Assembly (NCBI GenBank): GCA_005881155.1
Contig: VBHN01000205.1
Location: forward strand, 1 to 44,800
DNA: 44,800 nucleotides
Direction: 5' to 3'
DNA from: Chloroflexota bacterium
Lineage (GTDB): Bacteria > Chloroflexota > Dormibacteria > Dormibacterales > Dormibacteraceae
The translations under genes were made by a program, and so were the position numbers. The notes below the pieces were generated by a model, which saw nothing but the letters and a program-made list of their open reading frames with translations, made no database searches and had not been told where the DNA came from. This document shows, piece after piece, positions 18,345 to 26,130 of the stretch. Numbering within the stretch: the stretch's first letter is position 1; each line of letters begins with the position of its first letter.

Positions 18345-18483
18345 GGAACTCGGATTCTAGTCCCGCGCCAAAGAGAGTCCAGGGCCTGAAATCTGAAAGT
18401 CCGCTGACAGTGCGCACCTGCCCTCCGGCACCGAGCATTCGGCATCGAACTGCCTCTCGCTGAGGCGCCTGAAAACTAGGAGC

Positions 18484-18963
18484 GTGGATGAAATGCATCG
18501 CGGATTCCTATTCCTGAGCGCGGCTCTCGCCTTCGGCACTGCGGCACTGCTGCCGGTGGGCGCGGCTGCCAGCGGGGTGACCGCCCAGATCGGGCAGGCC
18601 AACCTGCAGTCGCGCGTGCTGGTCGTCGTCACCGTGAACGCCACCTGTCCAGCGCCTTTCTGGGATCCCAGCACCCAGACCATCGCCTATGAGGTGGTCA
18701 ACGCCAGCGTCGAGGAAGCGTCCGGCAAGGAGATCTCCCACGGTTTCGGCGGGGCGTCCGGCCAGTTCTTCAGCTGCGACAACAGCACGGTGGCGATCCC
18801 GGTTTCGGTGCTGGCCGACACCAATGGGCCTCCCTTCCACGGCGGCAGCGCCATCGTCACCGCTTCGGTCAGCGTCGTGGCCGGAACCTCTTGCGGGCCG
18901 GGCTGCTTCTACAACCTGGTCAGCCAGTCCGCGACCGACGGACCCCGGCCGGTCCATATCTGA
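18484..18963 (+). CDS. Secreted hypothetical protein
   Basis: 159 aa, signal peptide FLFLSAALAFGTAALLPVGAAA, paired Cys; no recognised family; GTG start. Confidence 0.6.
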   Translation: MDEMHRGFLFLSAALAFGTAALLPVGAAASGVTAQIGQANLQSRVLVVVTVNATCPAPFWDPSTQTIAYEVVNASVEEASGKEISHGFGGASGQFFSCDNSTVAIPVSVLADTNGPPFHGGSAIVTASVSVVAGTSCGPGCFYNLVSQSATDGPRPVHI

Positions 18964-19026
18964 CGGCGACCACTCGACTCGGCGGTCGGGGTTCGGGGCC
19001 GGCGCCCCGGACCTCGACCTCTTGTC

Positions 19027-19515
19027 TTACTCGCGTTCCCGCCTTCGATACCCGAGGCGTGGGTTCCAGGACTCGATCACGAGGTGGTCGTGGGCGTCGT
19101 TCAACCTCGTGATCACCGCCTCTTGAAGGTCGACCAGGAAGCGGTGCGCAGTGCCGTCGGATTCGACCTGGATCGCCCTGCCCGCAACCTTAGCCTCGCC
19201 CTTCCAGCCGCCCGGGTCGTCCGAGGGCGGATCGTCGGTCGGACCGTGGATGGCCAAGCGGGGGTCGCGGCGCAGGTCTTGCGCCTTGACCGCTCCGGGC
19301 ATCGACCCGATCCGCAGCTGTCCCTCAGCGAACTCCACCTCGGTCCCGCTGATGCGGGGGGAGCCGTCCCGGCGCAGGGTGGCCAGGGTCAGGTGCTTGC
19401 GGGAGGTCAGCAGCGCCCGCACCCGCGCGGCGAAATCGGACTCCACCGCCTCGAACTCGGCCCAGGACGCCACGGCGGGCAAGAATAGGCGTCCTAAACG
19501 CAACGGCTCCAGCAA
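19027..19515 (-). CDS. Pyridoxamine 5'-phosphate oxidase-like / PPOX-class protein
   Basis: 162 aa; FAARVRALLTSRKHLTLATLRRDGSPRISGTEVEF...DLRRDPRLAIHGPTDDP. Confidence 0.8.
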   Translation of the reverse strand: MLEPLRLGRLFLPAVASWAEFEAVESDFAARVRALLTSRKHLTLATLRRDGSPRISGTEVEFAEGQLRIGSMPGAVKAQDLRRDPRLAIHGPTDDPPSDDPGGWKGEAKVAGRAIQVESDGTAHRFLVDLQEAVITRLNDAHDHLVIESWNPRLGYRRRERE

Positions 19516-19538
19516 AAAACCGCGTAGAGTGCCATGTA

Positions 19539-20585
19539 GTGCAGCGGACCGGCGTCGAACCTGGAGCCGGGACTGAAGCAGCGGTCGCTCCTTCCGACTA
19601 CGCCCTGCTGAAGCGACGCGTCCGGGACGCCGGCCTGCTTCGCAAGCAGCCCTGGTACTACGCGCTCTGCATCTCCGCCAACCTCTCCATGCTGGCTGTC
19701 TGCCTGCTCCTGCTTGTCCTGCTCCACAATCCCTGGCTGCTGGCGCTCGACGCGGTCGCGCTGGGCCTGGTCTCCGGGCAGCTCGGGTTCCAGCTGCACG
19801 ACGCCGGGCACAAGCAGATGTTCGAGCGCATCTTCCTCAACGACCTGGTCGGCCTTTTCACGGCAAACGTGCTGCTCGGCATGAGCTACGGCTGGTGGGT
19901 CGACAAGCACAACCGCCACCACGCCAACCCCAACCACGTCGATGACGATCCGGACATCAACAACCTGGCGATCGCCTACAACCGCGCTCAGGCCCTGGAA
20001 CGAAAAGGCCCGATGCGCTGGCTGGCCGCCTACCAGGCCTTCGTCTTCTTCCCGATGCTCTTCCTGCTCGGGGTGAGCATGCACGCGTCCGGCATCGCCC
20101 ACCTGGTTTCGGCGAGGGCGCGCCGGCGCTGGCTGGAGACCGCGCTGCTGTCAGCCCACGCTGCGCTCTACTTCGGCCTCCTGCTCTTCTTCCTCGGTCC
20201 GTGGCTGGCCCTGCTCGTGATCGCCATCCACAAGGCGACCGCGGGCTTCTACCTGGCGTCGGTCTTCGCGCCCAACCACAAGGGCATGCCACAGGTTGAC
20301 GACAGCACCGAGCTCGACTTTCTCCGCTCCCAGGTGCTCACGGCCCGCAACGTGCGCGCCGGGGCGGCCACGGACCTTTGGTATGGATCGCTCAACTACC
20401 AGATCGAGCACCACCTCTTCCCGGCCATGCCGCGCAACCGGGTTCGCGCCGCCCACCGGCTGGTCAGGGAGTTCTGCGGCGAGGTCGGGGTGCCCTACTA
20501 CGAGACCTCGATGCTGCAGTCGTACCGGGAGCTGCTCGCCTTCCTGCACGACGTGGGCCGCCCACTCCGAACCGCCCAGGCGTAG
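19539..20585 (+). CDS. Fatty acid desaturase family protein
   Basis: 348 aa; three His boxes HDAGHKQM, HNRHHANPN and NYQIEHHLFP. Confidence 0.92.
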   Translation: MQRTGVEPGAGTEAAVAPSDYALLKRRVRDAGLLRKQPWYYALCISANLSMLAVCLLLLVLLHNPWLLALDAVALGLVSGQLGFQLHDAGHKQMFERIFLNDLVGLFTANVLLGMSYGWWVDKHNRHHANPNHVDDDPDINNLAIAYNRAQALERKGPMRWLAAYQAFVFFPMLFLLGVSMHASGIAHLVSARARRRWLETALLSAHAALYFGLLLFFLGPWLALLVIAIHKATAGFYLASVFAPNHKGMPQVDDSTELDFLRSQVLTARNVRAGAATDLWYGSLNYQIEHHLFPAMPRNRVRAAHRLVREFCGEVGVPYYETSMLQSYRELLAFLHDVGRPLRTAQA

Positions 20586-20649
20586 TAGAAACGGCGAGGC
20601 TTTCCGCCCCGCCGCTCCAATCGGGTGTGATAGTCGGAGTCGAGGCCGG

Positions 20650-20799
20650 CTAGCGGCCCGCGGGCACGCTGCGCTTGACCATCTCCTGGATGAACTCGTG
20701 GCCCGCGTCGCGCAGGTCGGAGTCCGTGTAGCGATCGATCCAGGTCTGGCGCTCGCCGGGGACCGACAGGTTTCGCTTCTTGCCGTAGACCGGTTTCAT
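20650..20799 (-). CDS. Small hypothetical protein (49 aa)
   Basis: MKPVYGKKRNLSVPGERQTWIDRYTDSDLRDAGHEFIQEMVKRSVPAGR preceded by GGAGGAAGAGAAACC RBS-like sequence. Confidence 0.6.
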   Translation of the reverse strand: MKPVYGKKRNLSVPGERQTWIDRYTDSDLRDAGHEFIQEMVKRSVPAGR

Positions 20800-20916
20800 T
20801 GGTTTCTCTTCCTCCGTTGGCGAAAGTTCGGGATTCCAGGCGAAGGTAAGGTCGAGGGCGACCGGCCGCCTATGACCGGCGGCACAGGCGGTGTGTGACA
20901 TTCGTCACCACCCGCG

Positions 20917-22083
20917 CTAACAGGTCCCGGGCGCGCTCCCCAGGACCACCGGCGTCGAGGCGGCCCGATCCGGAGTGCTGGAAACCGCGAGCAGCGCCTG
21001 GGCGCCGACCGCCGGCACCGCCACCGCACTCTGACTTTCGACGTGCGTCCAGCCCGGCTGGGCGGTGAAGGAGCCGGCGCCAACCTGCACCACCGATCCT
21101 CCGCAGAACTGGACCGACTCCACAGTCCAGGCGACCGAGCGCGGCCGTGGCGAAGGCGTGATCCAGACCTCGACCTGGACCAGGCACGAGGAACCGCCCT
21201 GGCAGGCGGGATCCAGCAGGCGCAGCCCGACGCTGCTGACCTGGCCCGCCGCGGCCGGCGCCAACAGCGGAATGGCCGGCTTCGAAACGGGCGTGCTCGG
21301 CGCCGGCTCCGGAGGCGCCACGTCCCGGACAGTGGCGGCAGCCGGCGCGGCCAGGGCGACCGTGGAGGAGGTCGCGCCGACGCGGCCGTGGTACCCGAGG
21401 GCCGCGCGCAGGCCGGACGGCGGAGAGAGCGCCACCAGGCCGGCGACCAGGGCTGCGGCGGCGCCCGCCCCGACCCAGCGTCCAAGCCGGCGCGGCGCGC
21501 GGCTTTCGGTTCGGCCGGCCGCCGGCGGCTGTGGGTCGGGAGCCGGGCTCTCGGTCGGACCCACGACCAGGTCCGCCAGCCGCTGACGGGCCTGCGCCTG
21601 CACGCGGCGGGTGGCCAGCCGGCCGGCGGCCTCCCAGAGCGCGAGGCGCGCATCGACGGCCGCGTAGATGGTCAGCCGCTTGCTGCGCGTGCCTCTGGCC
21701 ATCCGCCGCGCCAGCGCCTGGAGCGGCTTCTCGGTTCGGCCGGTGGTCCGCGAGTTCCGCCCCGCCGGCTCCTGGTCGAGCCTCAACCGCAGCATCGAGC
21801 AGAGGAGGACGCCGACCGCCTGGAGGTCGGAGGCCCGCAGCTGCGAGTCGGATTGCCCGGCCGGGGCCGGCCGGTTCGCGCCCAGGCGAACCGTGCCGTC
21901 GGCGTGGACGTGGACGTTTTCGGCCTCGAGGGAGCCGTGCCAAAGGCCGACCTGGTGGAGGGCCGCGACCGCGTCGAGGACGCTCATCGCGACCGCGACC
22001 GCGCACATCGGCGGCAGCTTGGCGCGCTCCAAGAGCGCAGCCAACAGCACACCCGGTTCCTCTGCCCCCATCACAGCCGACAA
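20917..22083 (-). CDS. Membrane protein with truncated, degenerate protein-kinase-like domain (pseudokinase-like)
   Basis: 388 aa; ALHQVGLWHGSLEAENVHVHADGTVRLGAN resembles the Hanks catalytic-loop/DFG region without catalytic Asp or DFG; one TM segment, then Pro/Ala-rich linker and C-terminal domain. Confidence 0.6.
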   Translation of the reverse strand: MSAVMGAEEPGVLLAALLERAKLPPMCAVAVAMSVLDAVAALHQVGLWHGSLEAENVHVHADGTVRLGANRPAPAGQSDSQLRASDLQAVGVLLCSMLRLRLDQEPAGRNSRTTGRTEKPLQALARRMARGTRSKRLTIYAAVDARLALWEAAGRLATRRVQAQARQRLADLVVGPTESPAPDPQPPAAGRTESRAPRRLGRWVGAGAAAALVAGLVALSPPSGLRAALGYHGRVGATSSTVALAAPAAATVRDVAPPEPAPSTPVSKPAIPLLAPAAAGQVSSVGLRLLDPACQGGSSCLVQVEVWITPSPRPRSVAWTVESVQFCGGSVVQVGAGSFTAQPGWTHVESQSAVAVPAVGAQALLAVSSTPDRAASTPVVLGSAPGTC

Positions 22084-22136
22084 GTACTCTATGCGGGGCC
22101 GCGCTCGCTTGTAAACCCCAAGATTCAGGAGGTTAC

Positions 22137-22385
22137 ATGAATAACGCGTCAGTCCTCTTCTCGGGCCTGGTGACAGCGCTCCTGGGCGTCGTCTTCCTGC
22201 TCCTCGCGTTCGAGACCTGGGCGCTCTTCAGCGGCCAGAAGCCGATCAGCGACTACGTCCATGCGACAGTCCATGCCTATCCGGGGCCCGCCTTCGTGGT
22301 CGCGGTCGTGATCGGAATGCTGATCGGCCACGTGCTCTGGGGCCCACCCGGCGCCCTCGGCGTGCGGCAGGGCCGGAGCCTCTGA
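22137..22385 (+). CDS. Small double-TM membrane protein (paralogue A)
   Basis: 82 aa MNNASVLFSGLVTALLGVVFLLLAFETWALFSGQKPISDYVHATVHAYPGPAFVVAVVIGMLIGHVLW...; AGGAGG-like RBS just upstream. Confidence 0.75.
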   Translation: MNNASVLFSGLVTALLGVVFLLLAFETWALFSGQKPISDYVHATVHAYPGPAFVVAVVIGMLIGHVLWGPPGALGVRQGRSL

Positions 22386-22388
22386 CCC

Positions 22389-22601
22389 GTGCATGTCACG
22401 GCTGAGGCCATCCTCTCCCTGCTGGCCACCGTCTTCGTGGGCGTGCTCTTCCTGCTAATGCTCGAAGAGACGCAGAGCATCGCCAGGGGGACCGACCCGA
22501 TGACCAGCCGGCTGCACGACCTCACCCGGCGCTTTCCTCGTGCGACCTACGCGCTGGCCGTCGTCCTGGGCATGCTGCTGGGCCACCTCTACTGGCCGTG
22601 A
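22389..22601 (+). CDS. Small double-TM membrane protein (paralogue B)
   Basis: 70 aa MHVTAEAILSLLATVFVGVLFLLMLEETQSIARGTDPMTSRLHDLTRRFPRATYALAVVLGMLLGHLYWP; aligns with paralogue A. Confidence 0.75.
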   Translation: MHVTAEAILSLLATVFVGVLFLLMLEETQSIARGTDPMTSRLHDLTRRFPRATYALAVVLGMLLGHLYWP

Positions 22602-22611
22602 GCGCCGCCGG

Positions 22612-22809
22612 TCAGGCGGTCAGCTCGACCTTGAAAGCCGGTTCCTGACCCGCGAGCTGCCGGCCGGCCAGGATCAGCATTCCGCCGAGGCGGTAGCGAA
22701 GGCCCGCCGGACGCCGCCTCGCGGCCAGCGCGCGGCGCTCCCGGGCTGCCTGCGCCCGAAGCTCTCGAAGCTTGTTCGCGATGACCTCGCCGTAGGTGTA
22801 TTCGTTCAT
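22612..22809 (-). CDS. Small basic hypothetical protein
   Basis: 65 aa from ATG 22809: MNEYTYGEVIANKLRELRAQAARERRALAARRRPAGLRYRLGGMLILAGRQLAGQEPAFKVELTA; purine-rich RBS upstream. Confidence 0.6.
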   Translation of the reverse strand: MNEYTYGEVIANKLRELRAQAARERRALAARRRPAGLRYRLGGMLILAGRQLAGQEPAFKVELTA

Positions 22810-22898
22810 CTCTTCTGCCTCCTCTGCCTGCTCTTTGACAATCAAGACTCTACCGACGAATGCGGACAGCATCCGACCTATAATGTCGCAAGGCGAAT

Positions 22899-23867
22899 AT
22901 GGATCTTTCCGTCGGACGGCTCCTGACACTGCTCGAGCTGCTGCAGGCGCACCGCCGCCTTTCGGCCACCGAGATCGCCGCCCGGCTGGAGGTCGACAAG
23001 AGGACGGTGAGGCGTTACATCGCCGGTCTGCAGGAGATGGGCATCCCGGTCGAAGGCGAACGCGGGCGCGCCGGCGGCTACCGCCTGCGGCCGGGCTTCA
23101 AGCTGCCGCCGCTGATGTTCACCGACGAAGAGGCGGTCGCCCTGGTGCTAGGGCTGTTGGCCGTCCAGCGGCTGGGCCTGGTCCGCGAGGGCCAGGCGTT
23201 GAACGGCGCCATGGCCAAGCTCGACCGGGTCCTGCCCGACGGCCTGCGAAAGAAGGTCCAGGCGATGCAGGAGATGCTCGGCCTGGGCTTGAGCCCGGTT
23301 GCCCGCGGGTCGGCCGACGCTCAGACCGTGCTCACGATCAGCTCCGCGGCGCGGGACGGCAACCAGGTCAAGCTCGACTACCAGGCCGCGCAGGGCGCGA
23401 AGACGACGCGGGTCGTGGATCCCTACGGGATCGCCTTCCAGAGCGGCAACTGGTACCTCGTCGCGAACGACCACCTGCGCCAGGACCTGCGCACCTTCCG
23501 GCTCGACCGCATCCGGGCCGCCGAGGTCCTTCGGGACACCTTCGACCGGCCGGCCCGGTTCGACGTGGTCGCCCATGTCCAGCGCTCGATGGCGCTGCTC
23601 CCCTACGGGCTGACCGCGGAGGTCGTCCTGCACGTCTCCCTGGCCGAGGCACGGAAGCGGATCCCGCCCGCGCTGGGCACGCTGGAGCCCGCCCCTGAGG
23701 GCACGCTGCTGAGAATCGGGGCGGAGGACCTGGATTGGATCGCCCGCTTCCTGGCCGAGCTGCCCTGGAGCTTCACCGTGGTCAGCCCAACCGAGCTCCG
23801 AGGCGCGCTGCTCGAGGTGGCAGCCAGGCTGACCGCCAACGCGGGCCGCGGCGCGGCTCAGAGGTAG
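22899..23867 (+). CDS. HTH-WYL domain transcriptional regulator
   Basis: 322 aa; N-terminal HTH (LSATEIAARLEVDKRTVRRYIAGLQEMGIPVEGERGRAGGYRL) and WYL-type domain (DPYGIAFQSGNWYLVAND...RTFRLDRI). Confidence 0.9.
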   Translation: MDLSVGRLLTLLELLQAHRRLSATEIAARLEVDKRTVRRYIAGLQEMGIPVEGERGRAGGYRLRPGFKLPPLMFTDEEAVALVLGLLAVQRLGLVREGQALNGAMAKLDRVLPDGLRKKVQAMQEMLGLGLSPVARGSADAQTVLTISSAARDGNQVKLDYQAAQGAKTTRVVDPYGIAFQSGNWYLVANDHLRQDLRTFRLDRIRAAEVLRDTFDRPARFDVVAHVQRSMALLPYGLTAEVVLHVSLAEARKRIPPALGTLEPAPEGTLLRIGAEDLDWIARFLAELPWSFTVVSPTELRGALLEVAARLTANAGRGAAQR

Positions 23868-25732
23868 AGCAGCCCGCCGCGGCGCCACCCGCCCAGGCGG
23901 TCGGCCGGGCCGCGGTGGCCGGCAGTAGGGACGGTCGCGACCGCCCGTCGGGGAGTCGTCGGCGGCTGCGACGCGAGGGCGCGCGGAGCCGCAGCGCGGG
24001 GTGAGGGACTGGCGGGGGGGTTGTGCGCGACGGGAGGGCGTGGGGGCGGGGAGCTGGTCGGCGCGGGGAGGACGGGGAGCCGGCTGCCGATGCTCACCAG
24101 GTTCGAGAGTGCTGACTCCGGGCCGATGCCGACGCCGTTGATGGCGGCGACGCTGAAGCGATAGGCGGAGCCGAAGGCGAGCCCGGTGAACGCCTGGTTG
24201 GTCTGTGCGGAAGCGTAGGTGACCGGCGTCCCGGCGCTGGAGCCGCCCAGGTAGGGCGTCACCCGGTAGGCGGTGATGGGACTGCCGTTGTCGGCCGGCG
24301 CCGTCCAGCTGACGCGTGCGTAGGAGCTGAAGGGAACCGCACTGACCCCGGCCGGCGCGGCAGGCTTGGCCAGCGCGTAGTACTGGCCGACGAAGATCCG
24401 CAGGAACCCTCCGTCGTCGTCCGCGTAGACCGAGGTGTGCGTGTTGCAGGCGGTGCAGTACCCGAGGGCGTCGGTCGTGGGAGCCCCGCCGTTGTTGGTG
24501 ACCCCGTCGGCGCGGAGGTCGGTGTTGGTGGTCTGGCAGCCGTTGCCGCTGCCGAAGAGGACCGCGATCAGGCCCGCCGAGAAGAGGTCGGCAGGGTGGC
24601 CCAGGAAGTACTGGGCGACGTTGTCCTGGTAGTGCCCGCAGGTGTTGTTCATGGTCAGGAAGTACTGGTTGCCGACCGGGACCTGCCACGCGACCTGGGG
24701 CCGCGAGGTCTTCGCCGCAAGCTCCGCGACCCAGGCCAGGTAACGGCTGAAGTTCGGAAAGGCGGTGTTGGTCGGGTCCCACCAATGCGTGTGGCCGGCG
24801 TTGATGCAGCCGCCGCAGCCGGTCTCCCACCAACCGGCGTCGTGGTCGTCGAGGTCGTTGAAGACGAGGTCCCAGGTCGAGCCGACGAAGGGGTTGGAGG
24901 CTAGGCACGCCGAGTTGAGAAAGGTGGCGACCTTGTCAGCCTCGGTGGCGGCGTTGACAGCGGGACTGGTGTCGCTGGCGATGTCGACGCCGCTTCCCCA
25001 GGGCGAGGCATGGATCGCCAGCAGGGCGTTGGGCGCGTAGGCGTCGCGGAGCCTGAGCAGCGAACAGGCGAGGCCCCGGGCGGTGTCCTCCGTGCCCGTC
25101 ACGGCGGGATCGTTGTAGCCGGAACTCTTGACGCTGACGGGGGCGGCATTCGCCGTGGTCTTGCCCAGGGCTGCCGCGCGCTGTTCGAGGAAGCCCCAAA
25201 GATCGGGCTCGACCTGGATCACGACCGTGCCTCCGAAGGCCGAGGCCTTGTCGAGCAGCAGCTTGAAGTTCGCGAAGTAGGCGTTCATGACCGCTGCGGA
25301 GCCGAGGTTGGCCAGGTCCTGGGTCGAGTTGTCCTGGTAGCACTTGGGGTCGCCAGGACCGTTCGGGCCGTTCGATTGGCAGATCTCGTAGTAGCTGAAG
25401 ACCGGGACCGCGCCGAAGGACTGGCTGTCGTTCAGGTAGTAGCTGGCGTACTGGCCGGTCGGCGTGTTCCAGGTCTCCCAGCCCTGGTTGGTGTTGACGC
25501 CGCCGCTCAGGTAGGTGTAGCGGTAGCGAAAGGGCACCCCCGAAGCCTGCAGCCAGCCGAAATCGCCCGGCTCGTTGGACAGGCCGAAATGAAGCCGGTC
25601 GTGCGGCAGCGGGCTCGGGGTCCTGGCGGCGGCCGCCCGGGCGGCGAGCGGGAGGTTGGCCGGCGCGCTCGTGAAGAGGAGCAGGACGGCCAGGAGCAAA
25701 GTCGTTCGTGGGCTGATCGGAAAGGACCTCAG
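23858..25732 (-). CDS. Secreted protein with putative glycosidase-like N-terminal domain, FN3 domain and Pro-rich tail
   Basis: About 624 aa from a proposed CTG at 25732 (MRSFPISPRTTLLLAVLLLFTSAPANLPLAARAAA signal peptide); FN3 KPAAPAGVSAVPFSSYARVSWTAPADNGSPITAYRV; Pro-rich tail. The 721 aa ORF extends artefactually across the + strand PCD gene. Confidence 0.7.
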   Translation of the reverse strand: MRSFPISPRTTLLLAVLLLFTSAPANLPLAARAAAARTPSPLPHDRLHFGLSNEPGDFGWLQASGVPFRYRYTYLSGGVNTNQGWETWNTPTGQYASYYLNDSQSFGAVPVFSYYEICQSNGPNGPGDPKCYQDNSTQDLANLGSAAVMNAYFANFKLLLDKASAFGGTVVIQVEPDLWGFLEQRAAALGKTTANAAPVSVKSSGYNDPAVTGTEDTARGLACSLLRLRDAYAPNALLAIHASPWGSGVDIASDTSPAVNAATEADKVATFLNSACLASNPFVGSTWDLVFNDLDDHDAGWWETGCGGCINAGHTHWWDPTNTAFPNFSRYLAWVAELAAKTSRPQVAWQVPVGNQYFLTMNNTCGHYQDNVAQYFLGHPADLFSAGLIAVLFGSGNGCQTTNTDLRADGVTNNGGAPTTDALGYCTACNTHTSVYADDDGGFLRIFVGQYYALAKPAAPAGVSAVPFSSYARVSWTAPADNGSPITAYRVTPYLGGSSAGTPVTYASAQTNQAFTGLAFGSAYRFSVAAINGVGIGPESALSNLVSIGSRLPVLPAPTSSPPPRPPVAHNPPASPSPRAAAPRALASQPPTTPRRAVATVPTAGHRGPADRLGGWRRGGLLYL

Positions 25733-25756
25733 GAGCGCGCCGGCTGCGGACGCGCC

Positions 25757-26104
25757 ATGGTAGGACGTATCGTCAACGCCAAGGTGGCCAAGGCTGGTCG
25801 GCGCTACACACCGGTCGCGCCGGAGGCGGCGGCTGCCGCACTGAAGGACCACCCGGCCTGGGTCGTGGAGCGAAGCCGGATCTACCGTGACTTTCGCCTC
25901 CCCGACTTCAAGGCGGCGATCCGCTTCGTCAACGAGGTCGCCGAGCTGGCCGAGGAGGCGGGCCACCACCCGAACATCCATCTCCACGAGTGGTGCTTCG
26001 TGCAGCTCGAGCTCTACTCGCACGCGGCCGGCGGCCTCAGTCGATACGACGTCGACTTCGCTCTCGCGCTGGACCAGCGCCTGGGGTCCGCCTCCCGCAA
26101 ATAA
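25757..26104 (+). CDS. Pterin-4a-carbinolamine dehydratase family protein
   Basis: 115 aa MVGRIVNAKVAKAGRRYTPV...IYRDFRLPDFKAAIRFVNEVAELAEEAGHHPNIHLHEWCFVQLELYSHAAGGLSRYDVDFALALD. Confidence 0.9.
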   Translation: MVGRIVNAKVAKAGRRYTPVAPEAAAAALKDHPAWVVERSRIYRDFRLPDFKAAIRFVNEVAELAEEAGHHPNIHLHEWCFVQLELYSHAAGGLSRYDVDFALALDQRLGSASRK

Positions 26105-26130
26105 CCGTCCACGGCGGCGTTAACAGGTCT

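Noticed and set aside
22137-22601. Phage holin or prophage remnant
   Set aside because: No phage structural, integrase or lysis genes nearby; small double-TM proteins alone are not enough.
22835-22884. TTGACA (22835) and TATAAT (22879) as one sigma-70 promoter
   Set aside because: The spacing is 38 nt, far from 16-18 nt, so they cannot form one promoter.
23148-24908. 586 aa minus-strand ORF spanning the WYL gene and the FN3 protein
   Set aside because: Overlaps two supported genes in other frames; composition is Arg/Pro-rich shadow coding.
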